The notes beneath the pieces were generated by a model, which saw only the letters and a list, made by a program, of their open reading frames with translations, was not told where the DNA came from and did no database searches. From Flavobacteriales bacterium (GTDB taxonomy: Bacteria; Bacteroidota; Bacteroidia; Flavobacteriales; Flavobacteriaceae), in NCBI GenBank assembly GCA_017303755.1, contig JAFLBS010000003.1, positions 248,001 to 312,000 of the forward strand: DNA of 64,000 bases, given 5' to 3'. Both the position numbers and the translations under genes were made by a program. Below, one piece after another: positions 26,539 through 32,816 of the stretch; position 1 is the stretch's first letter; the number at the start of each line of letters is the position of its first letter.

Positions 26539-27477
26539 TTATTCTTTTGGTAAAAATACCTCCGCCATCATACAACGTGCACTTCCACCACCACAAGCTT
26601 CAATAGTATCTAAACTTGAGTGCAAAATGGTGATGTGTTCTTCGAGTTGAGCGATTTGCTTTTTGGTTAATGAATTATAGGCTGATGAACTCATGATTAA
26701 ATACCTTCTTTCGTCGGCACCTTGTAATTCGAGCATGTTTCCAGCAAAATTATTCATCTGATCTTCAGTGATTAAAATAATTTCTTTTTCGTCAGACCGA
26801 AGACTGTCCAAGACCATTTTACGCTCTTTTTTGTCATCGATGCAATCAGCACAAATTACGGCAAACGTATCGCCAATGCACATCATTACATTAGTGTGGT
26901 AGATTAATTTTCGTTCACCATTTACCGTTTGATAGGCTTCAAAAATAATTGGGTTTAAGTCGAAATCTTCACAAAATTCAATGAATAATTCTTCATCAGC
27001 TCTAGGAGAAAGAGCACAATAGGCTTTTCCGTTTTCTCTATCCAGAACAATGCTTCCTGTTCCTTCTAGGAATAAACTATCTTCTTCGGCAGAAGTATAA
27101 TCCATGATTCCGTCGTTGATGACAAAACCTTTATCTTCTAAGATGTCTAAAATATCTTCTCTTCGTTCGGCGCGTCGATTTTCGGCAAACATTGGATATA
27201 AAACCACATCGCCATTTTCGTGAAAAGAAATCCAGTTGTTAGGAAAAATACTATCGGGAGTATCTGGATCTAAAGTGTCGTCAACCACAGTGACATCAAC
27301 ACCAACCATTCGGAGTTTTTGTACAAAGGCATCAAATTCGGCTTGCGCTTTTGCATTTACCGTTTCTGGAGTCAATCCGTCGAGTACTTTTTGATAGTAA
27401 TTGTTAACGGCCGTTTGCTCGTTCATTCGAAACGCCACTGGGCGAATCATTAGGATGGAATTGGTGGTTTGGTTCAT
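26539..27477 (-). CDS. ctlX: CtlX-like arginine-deiminase-fold hydrolase
   Basis: A 312-residue member of the guanidino-group modifying superfamily, close to proteins annotated as citrulline utilization hydrolase CtlX. The start at 27477 (MNQTTNSILMIRPVAFRMN) is preferred over 27510, whose extra codons come from a GC-richer spacer. Key residues are SIFPNNWISFHENG with the substrate-binding Asn and His, the catalytic His in IYHTNVMMCIG, and the nucleophile Cys in CGGGSARCMMAEVFLP at the C-terminus. It probably hydrolyses a guanidino or ureido compound. The physiological substrate in flavobacteria is not established. Convergent with marC. Confidence 0.87.
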   Translation of the reverse strand: MNQTTNSILMIRPVAFRMNEQTAVNNYYQKVLDGLTPETVNAKAQAEFDAFVQKLRMVGVDVTVVDDTLDPDTPDSIFPNNWISFHENGDVVLYPMFAENRRAERREDILDILEDKGFVINDGIMDYTSAEEDSLFLEGTGSIVLDRENGKAYCALSPRADEELFIEFCEDFDLNPIIFEAYQTVNGERKLIYHTNVMMCIGDTFAVICADCIDDKKERKMVLDSLRSDEKEIILITEDQMNNFAGNMLELQGADERRYLIMSSSAYNSLTKKQIAQLEEHITILHSSLDTIEACGGGSARCMMAEVFLPKE

Positions 27478-27535
27478 TTTTTTGTTTAGTTTTATTACGC
27501 TGCGCTCCATTTAGTTCGGCTACGCCTCGGGTCAG

Positions 27536-27594
27536 GTTTCAAGTTTCAAGTTTCAGGTTAAAGTCGATTCAACTTGAAACTTTAAACTTGAAAC
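27536..27594. repeat. Imperfect inverted repeat between the two hydrolase genes
   Basis: GTTTCAAGTTTCAAGTTTCA and four more bases (27536-27559) pair with 27571-27594 at 22 of 24 positions, leaving an 11-base loop. The arms are tandem GTTTCAA units. Next to it (27496-27535) is a GC-richer stretch with TACGCTGCGCTCC and CGGCTACGCCTCGG, unlike the neighbouring sequence. Probably a mobile or slippage-derived spacer. Confidence 0.7.
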
Positions 27595-27600
27595 AAATTT

Positions 27601-28515
27601 CTAATCTCGTATCAAAGGTAAAGTAGAACACCTCAACAATCCTTCTTGTTTGGCGATTTCAGCGTAGGGAATTTCTTCTACAGTGAAACCTTGCTCTCGA
27701 AGCCAATTGTTGAGTCGGGTGAAATTGCGTTCTGAAACTACTACATTTTCATCTATGGAAAACACGTTGGAATTCATGTGGTACATTTCATCACGGGTAA
27801 TGTGAAAAAGGTTTTCTTTTCCGAAAAGGTTTACTAAATAGACATAATCGGCTTCTTCACGGAAACCACTTTTGTAGATGATTCCTTTATTTTTTCCGAC
27901 AGGTTGAAAGCAACAATCCAAATGTAACGCATTATCACGTGCTTCTAATTTTGATTTTACCAAGTCGAATTCTTTTACAATTTTATGTGGAAATAATTCT
28001 TTGATGTACTTCACACCTGCCATGTTGGTTCGAGCCGTGATGAACGAAGAATAATCAGAACCTTTGTACGTACCGATAAAAATATAGTCGTTCCACAGCA
28101 TCACGTCTCCACCTTCAATATGTACATCTTCGGGCGGGCGCACTACTTTCTTAGGATTAATTTGGTCAATAACGTATTGAATAGCATCGAGTTCACGGTT
28201 TCTATCAGGAAGAATATTGGCTTTAATGAAGACATCATCAATCACAAAACCAATGTCTCTGGTGAAAATTTGATTGTAATTTTCAATCATTTCAGGTCGA
28301 AACACTTTAACATCGTATTTTTGAAACACTTGATTAAAGGCTTCCATTTCGGCTACCATATCCGCTTCAACTGGATATGTTCCGGCTAGAATGTGTTCTA
28401 ACGACTTTGGATCGTAGGCTTCTTCGGCAGTTGGTGTTGGACCATTATTCACGGCCGAACCTAATACAACAGCTCTTAATCTGGATGTTTCGTTTTTAAC
28501 GTTTAATTGTAACAT
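27601..28515 (-). CDS. Dimethylargininase/amidinotransferase-like protein
   Basis: A 304-residue protein of the arginine deiminase/amidinotransferase fold. The start at 28515 (MLQLNVKNETSRLRAVVLGS) is preferred over 28539 because it begins at the conserved strand and lies after a perfect -7 element (28544-28537). Catalytic features are FTRDIGFVIDD, EGGDVMLW, the His of NALHLDCCFQPVG and the C-terminal nucleophile Cys in LLRCSTLPLIRD. Family members hydrolyse dimethylarginine or arginine, or transfer amidino groups. The substrate cannot be assigned. It precedes the ctlX-like gene on the same strand, and the two may act on related compounds. Confidence 0.82.
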   Translation of the reverse strand: MLQLNVKNETSRLRAVVLGSAVNNGPTPTAEEAYDPKSLEHILAGTYPVEADMVAEMEAFNQVFQKYDVKVFRPEMIENYNQIFTRDIGFVIDDVFIKANILPDRNRELDAIQYVIDQINPKKVVRPPEDVHIEGGDVMLWNDYIFIGTYKGSDYSSFITARTNMAGVKYIKELFPHKIVKEFDLVKSKLEARDNALHLDCCFQPVGKNKGIIYKSGFREEADYVYLVNLFGKENLFHITRDEMYHMNSNVFSIDENVVVSERNFTRLNNWLREQGFTVEEIPYAEIAKQEGLLRCSTLPLIRD

Positions 28516-28536
28516 ATAATTGCTTTTGGCATCAGG

Positions 28537-28544
28537 CAAATATA
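28537..28544 (-). promoter_or_regulatory. -7 element upstream of the dimethylargininase-like gene
   Basis: TATATTTG on the minus strand lies 21 bases before the ATG at 28515 and matches TAnnTTTG. The adjacent hairpin at 28546-28573 ends the previous transcript. Confidence 0.5.
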
Positions 28545-28545
28545 A

Positions 28546-28573
28546 AAAAGCTCCGCTGAATGGCGAAGCTTTT
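28546..28573 (-). terminator. Rho-independent terminator
   Basis: On the minus strand AAAAGCTTCGC pairs with GCGGAGCTTTT (one mismatch) and is followed by a T run. It follows both the orphan sorting-domain fragment (28594-28695) and the Ig-like T9SS gene, and would end the transcript of the latter. Confidence 0.7.
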
Positions 28574-28593
28574 GTTGATAAGTAGTTGTGAAA

Positions 28594-28695
28594 TTAGTTT
28601 TTGATTAACTTTTGAGAAAATTGTTGACCAGAAACATCAGTAACCATCAAAATATTGACAACATTGTTATAACAACCTATATCTAGATTTATTGT
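28594..28695 (-). pseudogene. Orphan fragment of a T9SS C-terminal sorting domain
   Basis: A 33-codon frame with no start codon ends in VVNILMVTDVSGQQFSQKLI-KN and a TAA at 28594. This is the closing part of a type A sorting domain (compare GVYIL-V-x(n)-Q-K-LIKN in neighbouring proteins). Upstream, all frames soon hit stops. It lies between the complete Ig-like T9SS gene, which has its own different sorting domain, and a terminator. It is therefore the remnant of an older or duplicated secreted-protein gene. Confidence 0.75.
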
Positions 28696-28783
28696 TCATA
28701 ATTTTCAATTATTTCAAAGATATCTAGCTTATTATTTGTTTTTTTATGCAGTCTTTTCACAAATATTAATTTGATTTAAATAT

Positions 28784-30562
28784 TTATTTTACAACAATTT
28801 TAGATGTTAATTGTTCATCATTAATATCGAGTTTTAAAATATAAATTCCTGATTTTAAATTAGAAAGATCATAGTCATTACTTATAAATTCTTTTACTTT
28901 GTTTCCATTAAAATCATAGATGCGAGCAAAATATTTTGTATTATCATCACTTACTTTTTCTACTATTTCATTATTATTCTCTTCATCAATATAATAAGAA
29001 GCATAATTTCCATCATCTTGAATAATATTTGAAATTTTGTTATTACAATTCCCTGTTTCATTTACAGTAACATACAAGTATGCATAATTTGAAGAACCAC
29101 AAGTAGTATTAATTTTAACTCTTACAACTGCTATAGTAGGTATACAACCTGTTTTAAAAACATATTGACTAGAACCTTGAGTTCCTAAATATTTCCAACT
29201 ACAATTATTGGGAGATGAAAAGCTAGAACTATCGTCAATTGGGGCATCTACAGACCATTGATATGAATTTCCACCAAAATTTGAACTCCCATTGAATGTA
29301 TAGGTAACTGTCTGACCAAATCCTACACAGGTTGGACCACTAACTAGTCCAGTTAATGTTGGAGTTCCAAAATTAACTGTTTTTATTATAGGTACAGTTT
29401 GATTACAAGCATTGGTTAATGTAGCGATAAGATTAACCGAACCGTTTCCTACTTTTGTAAGAGTGACACTAGTTGAATTCGCATTACTTATTGTTGCAAT
29501 AGCAGTATTTGAAGAACTCCAAGTAACACTATTTGTACCTGCACCGCTTATAGTGTATACACTAGAGCCTGAACATATACTTGTTAAACCATTTATCATT
29601 GCTGAACTTGTGAAAGAAGCACGGGTAACAGAACAAGTCTTTGTTGGTTGAGCTACACTATTTAAAATTGGTGTAACAGAAACAGATGAAGGTAGTATTG
29701 TTGGACTAGTTGGGGTTAATGTTATAGAATTATTCGGTAACGATAATGTGCCCGACACAGGTGATCCATTTCTTGACCAACCTGTTCCTACATTCCAATT
29801 ATAACTAATAGTTCCTGTTGTGTTATTTACATTTACAACGGAAAATGTTTTTGAGCTTGTGTTATTACAACTTATAGATTGCTGTGTAGGATTTATGTTA
29901 AACACCGGTGGAATTTCAATTATTTGAATTTTTTGTATGAAAATTTCTTGAATTTCAGGATTTGTTGGTGCTTCAGGTGATGGAGCTGAATAAGTTTGCA
30001 ACATCATATATGCGGTAGTTGTTGTAACTTGAGATGAAATAAACTCATAATCTATAAAACCTCCTATACCACCAGCTATATTGATAATTTCAAAATAGGG
30101 AGTGTTTGAAAATGAAGCTTCTGAGAATCCAACATCGTTATTGAAAGGAGTTTGTCCAACACAAGTTGAATTCACACCAACTGGAGCGAATGACAACTTT
30201 AAATACACTCCTTTAGTAGGAACATTTGCTGCACCATTTCGAGCAGTTACAATTATTCTATATTTTGAATCTTTTTTAAAATTATTGGGATTTGTTATTC
30301 TATATGCTGTCCCTTTTTGATTAGTATATGAGCCATTGTAATTGTGATTCATTTTTATATACTTCATGCTATTACTTGCATCATTAATTAATATTGGAGC
30401 ACCTTTATTTGTTAAATGTTGGGAAGTGTTAATTGTTGGTTGATCAGCAAATACATTGCAAGCATTCGTTGGTGTAAAACTATTGTAATTTATCGTTACA
30501 TTTTGTGCAGATAAAATTGAAAAACTAAACACTATTGCGATAACTTTAAATATTTTTTTCAT
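28784..30562 (-). CDS. Secreted Ig-like/PKD-type protein with T9SS sorting domain
   Basis: A 592-residue secreted protein. A signal peptide (MKKIFKVIAIVFSFSILSAQ) is followed by an N-terminal beta-rich domain (about 22-215), then Ser/Thr/Asn-rich repeats that look like bacterial Ig-like Big_2/PKD folds (for example WSSSNTAIATISNANS near 350). The C-terminal type A sorting domain (about 520-592, ending IYILKLDINDEQLTSKIVVK) directs export through the T9SS and surface attachment. No catalytic motif is seen, so a binding or structural role is likely. The 234 bases upstream carry three repeats of a probable LytTR-type site. Confidence 0.87.
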   Translation of the reverse strand: MKKIFKVIAIVFSFSILSAQNVTINYNSFTPTNACNVFADQPTINTSQHLTNKGAPILINDASNSMKYIKMNHNYNGSYTNQKGTAYRITNPNNFKKDSKYRIIVTARNGAANVPTKGVYLKLSFAPVGVNSTCVGQTPFNNDVGFSEASFSNTPYFEIINIAGGIGGFIDYEFISSQVTTTTAYMMLQTYSAPSPEAPTNPEIQEIFIQKIQIIEIPPVFNINPTQQSISCNNTSSKTFSVVNVNNTTGTISYNWNVGTGWSRNGSPVSGTLSLPNNSITLTPTSPTILPSSVSVTPILNSVAQPTKTCSVTRASFTSSAMINGLTSICSGSSVYTISGAGTNSVTWSSSNTAIATISNANSTSVTLTKVGNGSVNLIATLTNACNQTVPIIKTVNFGTPTLTGLVSGPTCVGFGQTVTYTFNGSSNFGGNSYQWSVDAPIDDSSSFSSPNNCSWKYLGTQGSSQYVFKTGCIPTIAVVRVKINTTCGSSNYAYLYVTVNETGNCNNKISNIIQDDGNYASYYIDEENNNEIVEKVSDDNTKYFARIYDFNGNKVKEFISNDYDLSNLKSGIYILKLDINDEQLTSKIVVK

Positions 30563-30694
30563 TTTGCTATATTTTTATTGTTTATATATTTTTGAAAGAT
30601 TCGAAAAATTAATTTCTTGATGTAACATTTCATGAATGACTTTTTTTATAAAATTATTTTTTTTTCATATGCAATAGTTTTAAAGATTAATTCT

Positions 30695-30702
30695 TAAAGT
30701 TA
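30695..30702 (-). promoter_or_regulatory. Possible -7 element of the Ig-like T9SS gene
   Basis: TAACTTTA on the minus strand differs from TAnnTTTG only in the last base. It lies 32 bases downstream of the nearest (G/T)AGAATTYGA repeat, the same distance seen at two other promoters. The leader would be about 130 bases. Confidence 0.35.
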
Positions 30703-30733
30703 CCAACATCTTTTTTACTGAAAGTGTGTGAAT

Positions 30734-30786
30734 TAGAATTTACTGTATTCCAAATTAGAATTTGATACGTTTAAATTAGAATTCGA
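30734..30786. promoter_or_regulatory. Three direct repeats, LytTR-type site upstream of the Ig-like T9SS gene
   Basis: TAGAATTTAC (30734), TAGAATTTGA (30756) and TAGAATTCGA (30777) start 22 and 21 bases apart. The preceding bases also match (AAT). Similar pairs lie upstream of the kinase operon and the LRR array. The period of two helical turns is that of LytTR-domain binding sites. Confidence 0.6.
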
Positions 30787-30796
30787 TAAAAAAGAA

Positions 30797-30824
30797 AAAG
30801 CTTCCCAAAAATTGGAGAAGCTTT
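30797..30824 (-). terminator. Terminator after the 655-residue T9SS protein gene
   Basis: On the minus strand GAAAGCTTCTCCAA pairs with TTGGGAAGCTTT (small bulge) and runs into a T-rich tail. It lies 24 bases after the stop codon at 30848. Confidence 0.75.
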
Positions 30825-30847
30825 CACATTAACTAACTACTTTAAAT

Positions 30848-32815
30848 TTAATTTTTAATCAATTTTTCTGACATGGATTCTCCATCATCAGTATCAATTG
30901 TAATGATGTAGACTCCTTTTTCGTAATTGCTTATTTGAACTTTCATTTTATCTGTCGCATCAGAAGATTGTTCAAACACTACTTTACCATCAATTGAGTT
31001 AATGGTGAGTTTGGTAAATACTATTCCTTTGGTAACAATCTCAATAAAATCGCTCGATGGATTAGGAATAATGGCAAACCCTTTGAGTTTTTTAATCAGA
31101 TTAACGGCATCTATGTTGGGTGACGCCTGAATTGGATTGGTTTCTTGTTCGTCTTCTCGATAGACATAATTGCCTGAGCAACCTTCGGGGTAAGCCGCAA
31201 ATTGCGCGCCTTCGACCGCTTCAAAACCTGGATTTAATTCGACGAAATTTTCTGCATGATACACTACTCCATTCGCCAAGGCATTATTCCCAAATGAAAT
31301 CACGTTGGATGCTTTGATCCAATCCGAGCGTTCACGCTGGCAAATCGCTACTGGAGCTAAATTATTATGGTCGTCTGATGGCGACGTTAATACTAAAGTA
31401 GGAACACAACAATCAATAAACGTAACATCTGGGCCAATACCTGATGAGTTATCTGAAATTTCATAAATAAACAATCCTGCTGGACAATTCACATTGAAAT
31501 TCGCATGCACTTGAAATTCAAACTCTCCTGATGGATCGGCTCCAAACATACTTGGAAGCACAGTAAAACAGAATGAGTTGGACGTAAGTTGAGAAGGTAC
31601 ATTTACCGTTCCAATTACGGTTCCGTTTTGAACAATATCTAATGTTATAGTACTCAATATTGCATTTACGGGTGATTCATAAGTTCCGCATACTTCCATT
31701 GGAACATTATTAATCACATCGGGACAATTAAAATGTGTTGGATCAATATTCAATGCTCCCAATTGAGGCGTTGCACAAACAAATCCGCAGATATTATCAA
31801 TATAAACGGTTCCGAAATGCGCTGAAGGTTGACAATCACTCACCGTAAACTCAATCGTACCCGGTTGATTTAGAATTTCACCCACATTCAATCGGGCACA
31901 AATCCAACCTGTATAAAGTACGCGTCGTTCTTCGTTTACGCTAATTACATTAAACAAACAGTTATCTGGATTAGCTATAATGCATATTTCATCAACAATA
32001 TTTCCGTTTTGATCTCTGACTCTCGCTCTAAAAAAGGGTTGAATATCCTGACCATGTTGCGGTTTGTTATCCATTATCAGCGAAAAATTAAAATCGATGG
32101 TCGATTGATTAATCACTGGAAAATACCTCGAAACTGTGGTTTGATCGGAAGAGCCAAATCCGCCTGTGTTATTCAATTTAATACAACGTGTTCCACCATT
32201 CGTATTCAAAGTAGGCATGTTGACATTGAAATTAGTCAAAATAGGATCAAACTGCTGATAACTTCCCGCTGTGCTATTAATAACCGTAACTCTCGAATTA
32301 AAATTGTTCGTAGTCGGATTAATAACATTTGTAGCCGTCAAAGCGGTTGGTGTGGCACACGATTGAAAAAAGTCAGTACCCGATTGAGGCTGTGAATGAT
32401 TATCCGACCAAAAAGAATAACCCGCTGTTCCCGATTCAAAGTCGCCATTGACGCAGGTTTGTGCAATTGAACTCGGTATTGGAGTTGAAATATAACTGTT
32501 CTTTTTCTCTGGATTTCTGACAAAAAACAACTTTCGCAACTCGTGTTTTTTTGCATTAATCATGGCTGCTTCTAACTCAAGTTGAGTAAAATGTTCTTCG
32601 TGCATCAGATGTTCAATGAGTTCATCTGTATTTTCTTTTGATAATGTATAGCTACTAAAATTAGCTTTAACAAAGTTCTCAATTTCTATTTCGGTTTGAT
32701 TAGAAACTAATACTCTATTATTTTCTGATTCAATGTACTCATTAAGTTGAGCTGAAGCAGAGCAAGCAAATAGAAGAATACTATAAATTAAAACTATTTT
32801 GATGATTCGTAGCAT
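30848..32815 (-). CDS. Secreted T9SS protein of unknown function
   Basis: A 655-residue protein with a signal peptide (to about residue 23, SASAQ). A helical N-terminal segment (24-100) and a beta-sandwich region beginning CVNGDFESGTAGYSFW follow; the latter resembles a carbohydrate-binding-like or jelly-roll domain. Several Cys pairs, a segment HAENFVELNPGFEAVEGAQF of the type found before many sorting domains, and a type A T9SS sorting domain (IIPNPSSDFIEIV to SEKLIKN) complete it. No catalytic site is recognised. Its ATG follows the adhesin's stop codon by one base, so the two proteins are surely made together. Confidence 0.85.
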   Translation of the reverse strand: MLRIIKIVLIYSILLFACSASAQLNEYIESENNRVLVSNQTEIEIENFVKANFSSYTLSKENTDELIEHLMHEEHFTQLELEAAMINAKKHELRKLFFVRNPEKKNSYISTPIPSSIAQTCVNGDFESGTAGYSFWSDNHSQPQSGTDFFQSCATPTALTATNVINPTTNNFNSRVTVINSTAGSYQQFDPILTNFNVNMPTLNTNGGTRCIKLNNTGGFGSSDQTTVSRYFPVINQSTIDFNFSLIMDNKPQHGQDIQPFFRARVRDQNGNIVDEICIIANPDNCLFNVISVNEERRVLYTGWICARLNVGEILNQPGTIEFTVSDCQPSAHFGTVYIDNICGFVCATPQLGALNIDPTHFNCPDVINNVPMEVCGTYESPVNAILSTITLDIVQNGTVIGTVNVPSQLTSNSFCFTVLPSMFGADPSGEFEFQVHANFNVNCPAGLFIYEISDNSSGIGPDVTFIDCCVPTLVLTSPSDDHNNLAPVAICQRERSDWIKASNVISFGNNALANGVVYHAENFVELNPGFEAVEGAQFAAYPEGCSGNYVYREDEQETNPIQASPNIDAVNLIKKLKGFAIIPNPSSDFIEIVTKGIVFTKLTINSIDGKVVFEQSSDATDKMKVQISNYEKGVYIITIDTDDGESMSEKLIKN

Positions 32816-32816
32816 A

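Noticed and set aside
26539..28515. The two amidinotransferase-fold genes as an arginine deiminase (arc) pathway
   Set aside because: No carbamate kinase or ornithine transcarbamylase is nearby, and the motifs match CtlX/dimethylargininase-like groups rather than ArcA.
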